DNA of 64,000 bases, from contig CAWUHX010000125.1 in the NCBI GenBank assembly GCA_963922205.1, positions 682,001 through 746,000 of the forward strand, written 5' to 3'. This DNA is from Romanomermis culicivorax (lineage: Eukaryota; Nematoda; Enoplea; Mermithida; Mermithidae). The notes under the pieces were generated by a model that did no database searches, was not told where the DNA came from, and saw nothing but the letters and a program-made list of their open reading frames with translations. Positions within the stretch are counted from its first letter, which is position 1; every line of letters starts with the position of its first letter. The translations under genes were made by a program, and so were the position numbers. Shown piece by piece: positions 1-12,000 of the stretch.

Positions 1-1190
1 CCAAAAACCTTACAACATTAGATTTCCATTCTTTCTCATTAAAAAAATTTTCCATGTCTGTGAAAAAGTATGTTCTGCAGCTGAGTGCATCAATACATCT
101 TCCAACCGTACATGTGCAGCTCCAAAATTTTGAGGAGGGCACAGGGGGTGGATCCCGGGTTTTTGATGTTTTTTTGAGACAAAAATCCAATGAACTTGGC
201 CAAAAAATTTTTTTCACATAGAAAATTTTTCAATTTCAAAACTCTGGTGGTACGTACCCCCATATCCTTACCCCCTCGCACATGTGTGCTTCCGACTGCA
301 TAGAAATTTTTGCTAAATTCATTGTTCATAAAACAGAAAAGTAAGCACGTAAAATCCAGCTCAGTTTTTGCGAGAAAAAATACAGTATAAAGTCTTATTA
401 GAACTTGTGTGATCCATTTGGCTCATTTGCAGATGGTGCCCAATGACTGTTAGCAGAGTTCACTTGCACTAAACGGATCTAAGTTCGAGCTCAAGATAAT
501 CTCGAACAAAAGGACGTCCACCTCCATTACCGCAACTGCGTTAACATGTCGATGATCCCAAGTTTGGTGTAAAATCAACGCCGTTAGGATTATCCCACGC
601 CCAGCGTCGAGATTATTCCCAGTTCGAGCTGTCAGGTTGCACCAACATTTTCTCGTAACTTTTGACGTCTGAAGCAGATAAGTATAAAAATGTTCGTAAT
701 TCCCGAACTCGAGCCTAAACCTCAGTATTAGTTAATCCTGAAGTGAAGATTGTTAGTGCAGCTGCAAGAAAATAATCTTGACATTGCGATTAGCTTAAAC
801 TGAGGATCAGCGATTTCATCCCGACGTTGAGATTAACCTCAAGCTGGGTTAATGCAACCAACCTTCGGTTTTTATAGAGCTTAAAGACGCCCTTTTAATC
901 GCAGGCATAGATTGTAAAAAACAAAATGGTTATAATTTGTCTGTCCATCTCTATTTTTCAGCTAGAGGGAGAGGCACAGTTTCGGATCAGTCTGAAGCAA
1001 TGCTATTGGTTTACCATTTCAAAACATTTGAATGTAGTCAGCCATCAGCATGATTGCATAAAATTTTCATTCAGAAAAATTTTACTGTAGTTGACACAAT
1101 GCTAGGGAAGGACAAAATACACGAAGCTGCAGAATATACTTTTTCACAGACATGAAGATTTTTCGACGAGAAAAAATGAAAATCCAATAT
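1..1190. repeat. Inverted-repeat element at the window edge
   Basis: Sequence around 50-80 (CATGTCTGTGAAAAAGTAT then CTGCAGCT) recurs inverted at about 1121-1152. The left arm runs to the first base, so the element probably extends beyond the window. The interior holds further short inverted motifs (for example TTCGAGCTC) and no recognisable coding sequence. Confidence 0.55.
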
Positions 1191-1400
1191 TACAAAGCCC
1201 TCACCTAAGTTCCCAAAAACCTAGTCCACCCCTTTTTCTAGCTTGGCAACTATCCAAGCAAGTATTCACCTTTTTCTGCCCCATTGGGGCATTTTCCAAT
1301 AAACTAGTTTAAAAATACCTGTAATTCTTCTTACTCGTTTTTCAATAGACTTCTATCGCTTTGTCAGTCATTTAGCAAGTCGTAAGAATTTAACAATAAG

Positions 1401-1406
1401 TTTATT
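1401..1406 (-). promoter_or_regulatory. Candidate poly(A) signal of the collagen gene
   Basis: AATAAA on the minus strand, about 100 nt beyond the collagen stop codon at 1504-1506. Position and sequence fit a cleavage/polyadenylation signal; use is inferred. Confidence 0.5.
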
Positions 1407-1503
1407 CTTTCTGTAAGCTCGTCCATCATACAAAAAACGATAAAACGAAAATTGGCCAATAAATTGCAAAAAACACAAAAAGACAGGAGACATAGTTTTC
1501 TTC

Positions 1504-4500
1504 TCAGCGGAAACATAATGGACCGATCTCGAAACCTATCATCTGAAATTTGCCGCCATAATCGTAAGGTAAAAAATCAATTAGCGGCAATTGATCTAAT
1601 TTCGTCGTTTTTACGATAAACGCCGTTTTTCCAATGCTGGACTGTTTCGAAAAGAAAAGAAGAAGAGCATGTGGTAAATTTCAATCAATTTGTTATAATT
1701 TGGGTACAGTAAACAACAAAGCGGCATATTCTAAATTGAGCAAACTGTACGTTGAAGAAGAAAGGCTGCAGCTCAGCTGGAGCTTAACTCAAACACACAA
1801 AACATATCGGGAAAGTTAAGCTGCAGCTGAGCTGCACCTTAACGACAATGTTATAAGATACAGAGTTAAGCAGAATATGATTGGCCCTTCAGCAGATTCT
1901 TGCAGACGAAGGAAAATGACGAACAGATAATAAAAAAAAGTCGCCATACGAAAGAACATCATGTAATGTTTCAACAAATCTTCGAAACAAGCATACATGA
2001 TTCCAACGAAGTACGTTAGAACTGAGGAGCTGTAAAAGAAAAAGTTGAAAAAAACAAAAAGATGAAAGCTCAAAACTGAGAAAGAATAAAGAACTGCGGA
2101 TCTAACAAATAGTTTCACATGTTCCACTAAATCTATGTTCAACAATATTTTGATTATTGAACAGTCGTCCTTTCTTTCCGCATTGAAAATGAAAAAAATT
2201 TGAATCCACCCCCTGTACTGGCTCGACTGACCCCCAGCAGAATTTCTATGCTGTGCATGTACATCATAAGCCAAAATTTTATCTTTCAAAGTTGCAGTTG
2301 GGGCTCAGTTATACGTGCCTTTTCCAACGGAAGCGAACGAAATGCAATCGACGGAATGTAAGCATACATGCACGTCGGGGATTTTGGAGAGGTCTGACCC
2401 CCAGCAAATTTCTATTGACCCCCAGCAGATTCTCGATAACCCTCAGCAGATATGACCCCGCCTCCAGCAATGATAGAGAAGATGACGAAGGAAAATGAGC
2501 AAGAGACAATAGAAAGTTGTCATGAAAATAGAAATAATGCTGTAGTTTACCAATTTTTTAAACAAAGCATGCTTGATTTTAAGGACGTAACATTAAAATT
2601 TTGAAAAGTGCTGTCCAAGCAGACAATTTCACATATCTGACTTATATAGGTTGAAGAATATGCTGCTTGGATGTTAGAAGACCTTCCTAAGAACTTTCTT
2701 TTCGTTATCAAAAACGAAAAAAATCGATTCCACCCCATGTCCTAGCTCACCCCCAGCAGAATTTCTATGCTGTGCATGTATGAATGTAAGTGAAGGGAAC
2801 GGAAATTTGCGTTCGGTTCGATTCGGTTGGACGTTACCGTCGGTCGTTTTCCGTATAATTGGAGTTATTCTTTCCGATTGAACGTGGATTTTCAGGCTGA
2901 ACGTTTCAAGCTGTTAACGATCCGTTCCGTTCCGTCGGAAAAGGCAAGTATAAATAGCCCTTAAATGGTATAGTCTGTCCGAGAAAAAGGCGGCCACGTA
3001 CGCAGGTTGTTTATTATTTGAATGAACATCGTTTTTCTTCCCGAGGCTCATTTGGAATAAATGGAGTAAATGCACATGTAAGAATAACCGCTGAAAAGGA
3101 AATTCGCTTTATTACTGCTTATTCTTGTGATAAGCAGTAACTAAGAAATGTTCCGAGTAAAATAACGATTCGTGAGAAAAGGAGTCTTAAATCTTCGAAC
3201 TAACGAAAGAAAAATGCATGGGCATTCTTACAGCACGATGGGATTCATAGATATTGTCTGTTTGTACAACTGTTCTGCTATTATTACAATTATTAGTACT
3301 TCTTGCACTACTGCTACTACCGTTTTATTACTATACTCCATTCATTTTGAAATGATCGATGCCGCGAGGTTGCAGTCAAACTTTTATTCGAAATTATGGA
3401 AGGCTCGTCGACTCTTTTCAATAAATTTTTCCTTTATGATACAGACTCCTTAATGATCACTCTTTTCAAAAAATTCTATCCATCCCCTGTTCTGGCTGAC
3501 CCCAGCAGAATCTTTATGTTGTGTATGTATGCATACGATGCAGGTTTATTATCTGATCATAGAATTTTTACGGACTATTTTGAATTCTGACGCTCATTTG
3601 AAAGTAACTTAACTATGGTACTACTATTCTTGAAAATATTATTATTATAATCGTTCAGACTCAACTTATGACCCACTGTATTTGTAAACAATGAGCATCG
3701 ATCATCCACTCGAGTTGGTCTCAAGTGTTTCCGTCTTGCCGACCACTCGATGTTTCTTTGACCTAATATTCGAACGCTGGATCGGTAATTTTTCTTTTTG
3801 TCATCAAACCATATCACAGAATTTCGACACAATATCGTCAAATTTTGGGCCGCTTCGTTGTGCATAAGACGTAAAAAGTTGAGCTGTACGGGGCCAACGT
3901 TATTGTAGGTTACCTAATGCAAAAACAAGGTATATTCATAGATTAGTTTTTTCAAGTATTTGGAAAATTATATACTCATTGCATAGAACTGAAATGTCAT
4001 GAGCTATATAGAGACTTCAGAGTTTCTTGATACCGAGGACTAGTGGTCATTCGTTGTACTCCAGCATGATGTTTCCGTTGTTATATCTTTTTATACTGGC
4101 TGGTCATATGCTCCCCTGAACCTTACTCCTCATGAGCGAAAAAATATTGGGCAGGTCCAGGGGCCGGTTTCATCAAAGCGACTTGCTCCAGCTGAGCTGC
4201 AGCTTAAATCTATATGTTATACCATTGTCGTTAAGTTGCAGCTCATCTGTACCTTAATTCATACACAAAACATGTCGAGAAAGTTAAGCTACCGCTGAGC
4301 TGCAGCTGAGCTGCACCTTAACGGCAATGCTATAACATATAGAGTTAAGAAAACGGCCAATGCAAGCTACTGGCAAAGTTCCAACAAAGCAAAATTTTTT
4401 ATGGTCGATAATCCACTACTAATGACTGTGAAAAAAATCGATAATCGAACGAAAAGCTTTCGGATAAAATCCGGGCTATGCGCCATGGAAACATTTTCTT

Positions 4501-7500
4501 CACACGAAAAGTTAAGGTGCGCTCCTACACAAAACATATCGAGAAAGTTAATCTGCAGCTTAAGCTGTAGCTTAACTCTATATGTTATAGCATTGCCGTT
4601 AAGGTGCAGCTCAGCTGCAGCTCAGCTGTAACTTAACTTTCTCGACATGTTTTGTGTACGAGTTAAGCTACAGCTGAGCTGCAGCTTAACGACAATGGTA
4701 TAATATATAAATTTAAGCTGTCGCTTAAGCTGCAGCTCAGCTGGAGCTTAATTCGCTTTGATGAAACCGGCCCAGCTCGCTCTTTATAGAGAAAGACCAA
4801 AAAGCCTTCGAAATGTCAACGTAAAACTTCGCGTCTTGAATACTAATTTTATGACTACTCAGAGCAAAATTCTTACTCTTTGAACGTCTTTCAGTTTTTT
4901 GGTCAAAAATTTCGACTTGGTTCCAGTCACCAGACTACTATCCTTAGACTTTGGCCACTGACTCACCCCACTATTAAGGCCCTGTCATACTTCACCGCGC
5001 GGTACCGCGCGGCGCCGGTTGTTCTATTCATGCTAAAACGCGGTACCGCCTTTGAAGTATGAATAGGTTTTTGTAATTTTTGCGGCGCCGCGCGGCGCCC
5101 CATCAGGTTTCAACTGAACCAATACACATTTTTTGAGAAGAGCAAAATCTAAAAGTAAAAAAGCGGCGCCGCGCGGCGCCGTCTGTTAGTATGAATAGGA
5201 CAACCTTCACCGCGCGCCGCCGCGCGGCGAAGTATGACAGGGCTTTTAGCCCCATTTTTTATTCCGGCTGTTACGTGTGTGATTGTTGCGAAAAAATTTA
5301 CTACTGGTTACTTCATCGCGTATAAAATTTTCGCATTTTCCAAAACACCATTTTCACGCGTGCTAACTCTGTTTCTCAACTATTCCCAACCTTGGAAATA
5401 AAGGATGTTAACGTCAAGCAGAACTTGCCCTGAATCCATCCTTGAGTTGACTGAACCAAAGTTCATTCTGTGTGCGCCTTTTACTGTAATTCCGGAGTTT
5501 CGACTGGAAATCACATTAAAAATTCTATATTCGTTTTTAATACATTTCTATCAATGTGGCTCACAAAATTTTTGCCCTCGTCAGCATAGACACAGGTTTC
5601 ACTGGTGGCAAAGTTACAAAAGACGTTGACGGCATCATGCGTCGTCCCGGCATTGGGGTCGATCCAAAAGAATCCTTAGCAAAAAAATATAGTTTATCGA
5701 TTATGTTTTTATTGGGTGTATCCCCATTCCCTGAATGTTCCAATTCCTCGAAAGCCCGTTTCCTCGAAAGTCCCGTTCCCTGAAGAATGCTCTAAATCAA
5801 ATATCGATTCTTCTTTTTCCCCACAAGTCCCTATTCCCCGAAATTGTCAAATTCTGTTTCTCTGAAAATAGGAGAAGACTATTTATAGATTTTCTAGTGG
5901 AAACATTGTGAATTGTAAATTCTCACGGTTCAGAAAAATTTTTCCACGAAACTTTCCACAAAATTCACTTGTTTATTGACAAGTCATTGGTAGTTTGAAT
6001 CATTGTCAAGAAACAAATTATAAAGATCTCGTTGTTAACTTTGTTACTCGATGGAAGACTATGGCCAAGCGACATTTATTCTCCCAAAGCATTGGACATC
6101 GTAATTACTGAAATGTAAAAGTGTGGCGAATTCCGCTTATTTCTATCCTTTCCAGGAAAAAGTTCACTAAGTCAGCAGATGAAACAGTCACAGATTATTT
6201 TGAATGTCGAAACTGTGATAAATTGGGACACGATTGTGGAAGGATGATAGTCAAAAATGACTGTTATCCAGTATCTGGAAGCTGGGCATACTGAGCTTCG
6301 TGCCCCAATTAATGCGGTCAGTGTAGAGGCGTATACTCTGAAAAGGAATATGATCAAACTAGCCGAATGTGAGATCAGACCGATTCGAGCTTATAGAGAA
6401 GGCTGACCGAAATTCCCCGCCGCTGTGTTGAACCTGTTTGCAAACCAGGTAGAACTGACCGTCACCGCATTTAAATGAGTTCGATCAGCTTTTTACTGGT
6501 AAAAGGAAATAATTATGCTTTTTATGCTAATTAAGTAAATGTGTATGTAATTTCAGTGCCAGTGATATGAATCTATAGTCTGTTTTTCTTGAAATGCTTC
6601 TAAATAATTAAAGTAGAAATCAAATAGTATTTCAGATTTTCGCGATTTGCTGATAAACAATATATCACATAGGACTGAAAATTTGTGAGCATAATAACCT
6701 AACCTTTAACAATTTTTCGAGCGAAAAATTTTACAGTAAGGGCTCTATGTAAGCAACTTTGATGACAGTTCTGATTTGTGTCACTTTTCTATTTGGAAGC
6801 ATTTTATAAAAAATAGACTATAGGGTATCCCTAATCAGCGGAATCCGCGTGCGGACGCGGATGGCCGATATGGTCTAATCAATGGATGCGCCCGGGATTG
6901 GCGTTTACATTCATTTTCCACACCACCAACTGCTCATGCTATTCTTAATTTAAACAAACGTTTTGATGAGGCAGGTAGTGCGGCTGACTTGCCTCGAAGT
7001 GGACAATCTCGGAGCGCTTGTTCAGAAGAAAATATAGATTCCATTTTAACAGAGTTCATGGATAACTCTACCACCCCAGTTAGACAAGCTTCAAACCAAT
7101 TTGAAATCATCTGGACTTCAATTCAATGGATTCTTAAGGAAAATGGATTCTTAAGGCCTTTCATCCTACCCTCGTTCATGGCTTGTTAGAAGATGATTAC
7201 GACAGATAGCTAGAGTTTTGTGAAAATTGGCTTCAAAAACTTGATGACCAACCAGAGTTAGAAGATTCCATTACGAATCCACATTTCATTTGGATGGCTA
7301 TGTTAGCAGGCATAACGGTATTTATTGAATCCAAAGCAACAATTGGAACTCCAGTTACGTTCTCCTTCAGTATGCATTTGGGCTGTGATTTGGTCCCAAG
7401 GCATTATTGGCCCATATTTTTTCGACACCACCATCAACAAAGAAACTTATTTGGACATGCTCAACAACAAATTTTGGCCAGACTTACAAACAGGCTGGAA

Positions 7501-9088
7501 GCCCAGGCCCTTTGGATCATGCACAATGGTGCCCCCGCTCATTATGCTGAACCCGTTAGGCGCTGGCTCAATGAAAAGTTTGCCAATCATTGATTAGGTT
7601 GGCGTGGTGCAGTTGAATGGCCACCATGCTCTTGGGATCCAATGCCTCCTGATTTTTTCCTCTGGGGCTTCGTTAAAGATAAAGTATATGGTCGACAACC
7701 TGGGAACCTCAACGAACAATGATGGTATATTTCAGAAACTTTCCGTGATTTGGAACCAGAATTATGCAGTAAAGTATGCCATTCAGTCCGTAGTGTATAA
7801 GTCTAGATGGCGGCCAAGTGCAATGAAGCAGGTGATACGCTACATTTGCATTATTCCTTCAAGTACTGTAGTTACACACTGCAATAGTGTAGACAGATGT
7901 ACATCGGATTTTTGAGTAGCAATTTCAAAATAAAGTCCAGAAGTAACTTTTTGGACACCTGTTATATATATGCCATATACAAAATCCGGATCCGATCTGG
8001 ATCGGGCCAGATCTGCTGTTTATGATCCGGATCCGGTTCGATAATTGCAGTTTTCTAGATCCGAATCTGGATCTGAAGTGGATCCATCCCATCCCTAGTA
8101 TTCAGGAAATCGGGACTTACGGGGAATAAGGACACAATCCTTTTATTTAGCAACAAATGTCTTACCACTTTCCAAATTCTTCTGTGAATATTTCAAATCT
8201 GAACACGACCTAGCAGGATTTGCGCGTTCGCCCGTAGGAGACTTCATTTTATGAATGTCTTTCTTCAGTGCATATATGGACTTCAGCATATCGGTCAAAA
8301 GATCCTAAATGAGGGGAATGCAAGATCAATTGTTTTAATATTTTGACACACTCATTGCCTCCTCGATGATAATAAATTTCGATTATATACAAATATTAAC
8401 ATGAATCAGATCAATGAAAAACGTGCCATATTGATTGTTTCACGTCTAAAAATCACACCAACAAGATTTTCCTTCTTACTTATATGGCACGAGTTCAATT
8501 CAGGGCTCATTGAAACTTCATCCTATCTACAATAATCATGGTTATTTTGTTTTATTCAAGTGATCGTGCTAGACTAATTGTAAGTTTTCTGAATAGCATA
8601 AATTTTTGTGCGTTAGAGTTACTGAAATCCGACTGGACAATAAAACCACTTTCTATAGTGTGAATATTTGTTGTTTAACCAAAAACATGCAAACAAGACA
8701 CTGTCTTGTTTTTGTAAACAAGCATATACAGTATTGCTGGTAAATAATATTAGTAATATTTTCTCTAATTATTAGTACACTGTGGAACGAATTTTCAAGA
8801 ATTAAAATATATTGGTAAGATTTTATTGATAATCGCTAATATTTTATTGGAAAGTCTCTGTCCCATGGTAATATTTCACATTTAATGGTTTTATGTACAT
8901 TTTACGAAACAATTATTTAATGCTATTTTTAGTATGTACTTCATGGGTTTCAGACTAATCATTTGCTTTGTTGAAGGAGCCTCACAAAACCTGGATGTAG
9001 CAAATCATACCTCTTCAAATTCGTCTCTTTTAGTCCTACGCTTCCATAATTTCTTTGCTAAAGACGGCGGTAACACCGAAATATTTCC
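1504..9088 (-). CDS. Collagen C-telopeptide and COLFI C-propeptide (exons 29-34)
   Basis: Exon 29 (9088-9011) leaves the helix and contains [16 protein letters not shown] before Asp looks like a proprotein-convertase site. Exon 30 (8304-8166) has NPARSCSDL, the start of COLFI. Exon 31 (5674-5565) carries [19 protein letters not shown] and ETCVY, including the Asp/Asn residues of the family calcium site. Exon 32 (5503-5429) has [10 protein letters not shown]. Exon 33 (3913-3677) has [21 protein letters not shown] and DDRC. Exon 34 (1641-1504) has [20 protein letters not shown] and ends [10 protein letters not shown]-stop. The domain directs chain selection and trimerisation in the ER. Six of the usual eight cysteines are present: positions 2 and 3 are missing. 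Exon 32 appears to use a GC donor. Confidence 0.92.
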
Positions 9089-12000
9089 CTAAAATATAAT
9101 TTACTATCTGCGTCGAAACCCAAAAAGTTGGCATCAAAATCCCATACAGGCGACCCCTGACTTCCTTTCGAACCGGGAACACCCGTCGAACCTTTTTGAC
9201 CTTTGTCTCCTTTTTCACCCTTTTGGCCCACTGATCCTTTATCGCCGCGGTTGCCTTTTAAACCAAATGAGCCCTAATAATGCGAAGTATCTTCTGTGAT
9301 CATGCTTTCATTTTATACGTCCATATTATTGACCAAGTAGAACTTTAGGAAGAGAGAGATTCTCGAAAACTGATTACTATGACTCATTATTATGTAGTCC
9401 ATCTCTTCAAGTGAGCCTTGGAACTCAAAAAGATGCTCATGGAAATAGCGTACCTGCAGTGTAAACGAAGATTTTTTCTCATATTGACTGAGCAATCTGG
9501 GCAGCAACGAAAAAAGAAAATGCTTGCACGATAGCTTTTCATTCCGAATTTCGTTCAAGAATAAATGGACCATATATAATCTGTTTTTTATAAAATGCTT
9601 CCAAATAATGAATCTGGGAAGCAAGTACTATTTTACATTTTCAGCATTTTCTACCAAGCCGTACGTCATATGAAGCTTAAATTTAGTGACGAAACTCAGT
9701 CAACACTCGGAAATTTTTTGAGTGGAAAAATTTACAGTAAAAGCTTCATGTGCAGGATTTTCAAGTCACCTAATATTTGTGTCATTTTTCATTTTAGTAG
9801 CATTTTATAAAAAACAGGCTATAGTACTGATGATCAAAAATAAAAAAGACAGAAGATCATCTCATCAATCAATTTGTTTTGAGCGACGCAATTCTGTAAT
9901 GATTAGAAATCCAGATTTCCAAAATAGAATTTGAACATTTCGCGGTAAAGTATGATTATTACAAAATTTTGTATGTGACTTCAATCACGAACCAGATAAT
10001 ATTTTGAGCTATCCTGTACAAGTTTGTGTATCACATACTTTGTCACCCTTCAGGCCGCTCGGACCCCTTGATCCGGAGTCGCCTTTCATGACTTTTAGAG
10101 TCGTAGGGTCACATTTTGATAATTTTTCAACCTGAACAATTTTAGTTGAATTGGCTAAAACAACGACAGTGATACAAATAATATCCGATATACTTGAGAT
10201 TGTTCACTCTTTAGATTTTCCACTTCGCAAGTGCACTGGAAAGTTTTCAAGAAATGAGACGTTACACTGACTTTCAACAACTACATGAGCCTCACAGAAA
10301 GTCCAGGGAGTCCGTCGTTCCCAGGTTTTCCAGGATCGCCCTGAAAAATGTGAAGAACGAGAAATATTCGGCTTAAATTTTAGTCTTGCTCCTTTACTCT
10401 GTCTCCCTTCGATCCCATTTCTCCTTGTGTTCCATTAATACCTGGAGATCCAGATGGTCCTGCATCACCAGGGCGTCCCATTAGGCCGATTTCGCCACGA
10501 TCGCCTTTTTGACCCGGTAAACCGGAGTCTCCAGCTTCGCCTGGATCACCCTAAAGCAGTTTGAAGCGTCATAAAGAGGATATCATGGAACACAGAAATC
10601 AACTTATAGTCTATTTTTTCAAATGCGTGAACATACAAATAATGAAAAACACGCGTCCACAGAGATCTTTTTCTTGAGTTGACTGTATCAGTTAGGAAAA
10701 CAACCTGAGAAAAAAATATTTTGCCATACGTTGAAGGTGTATTATCTTCTCACAAATTTCTGAGGGTCATTCTGCATGCCGAGGCTCATATTTGAAAATA
10801 AATTGACTATAGGTAAGTGAAACTTTTCGAAAGACATTTTTAAAGTTTTGAACTATCAAGATTAGCGCTTTTTACATGACAGTGTTCAGCAGAAACTAAA
10901 CTTTCTGGGTTGGGTTCGACTTCACAGAATGTGTTCGATTTCACCCAGAAAACTGTTGATTGCCAACAGATTATCCTTGTCACTGGTAGTATGCTTTCTA
11001 TGCGCTTACAAGACTTTGTTGTGTGTTTATGTGAAATTAGTTTTCTGGCTCTTCATTCTCAAATAAACTGACGTGAGTAGAAATCACTTCTATATATTTG
11101 TAACAAGGAGCAAGCTGTTTTTAATTAATCTTTGATTAGTGCATTAAACCCTCTAAAAGTCATTACGGCTGCCATAACACGAAATTTCGATTCTGCAAGG
11201 TTACCTCGACCATCCCTTTACCTCGACCGTCCCATTACCTAGACCATCTCCCTCGACTAATGTTGAAAATTAAACATGAACAACGTCATCTATCAACTGT
11301 GCCTTTAACTCGACTGCATTATAAGGAAGTTCCTGAAAATTTAAAGATTAAGGCTATTTGTATTATGTTTAGATGCTAAACTTTGTTCAGTTGCATCACA
11401 AAACACAATTTTATTCAGATTTCATACTTTTACTCTTATCTCTCTCAAATTGTAGCCATAATATCGTAATTTGCGAAAAGTGCAAAGATTTTCATATATC
11501 AGAATACTATTCGATATATGAAAAGACTACGTAAAGGGATTGTAATAAAAATGAGTTTTTGAAATGAAAATACATTGCTCGAGGTAAAGAGATGAGGCAA
11601 TTTCAAACTTTCGAAGCACCATCAGCAGAATCGACAGGCTATGAAGACATCAATTACTCAGGAAACACGTATGACGCGCTTTTATGCTCTACCTTTGTAT
11701 TCATGATATCAAGATACTTACTTTCTCACCATACCGACCTGGTTCACCACGCGGTCCCCTCTCACCATCGAAGCCCTAGAAATAAAAGACCAAAAACTTT
11801 ATGAACAAAAATTCTAGCAGAGCTTTATTATTCCTTTCTAATACATAATGCTCTATTTAATCATGTACCGAAAAATAGAAAAGAGTTACGATGCAGTTTT
11901 TTAAAGTTGTTTGTTCCTACTAAATATCGAATCGGAATGTGCAGTGTGTCCGGATCTGTATAATATTTGTCGTAACTTACTGGGTATCCTTGCTCACCCG

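Noticed and set aside
6150-6480. Retroviral zinc-knuckle gene
   Set aside because: Cys/His spacing is suggestive but stops break the frame at once and no gag, RT or integrase is adjacent.
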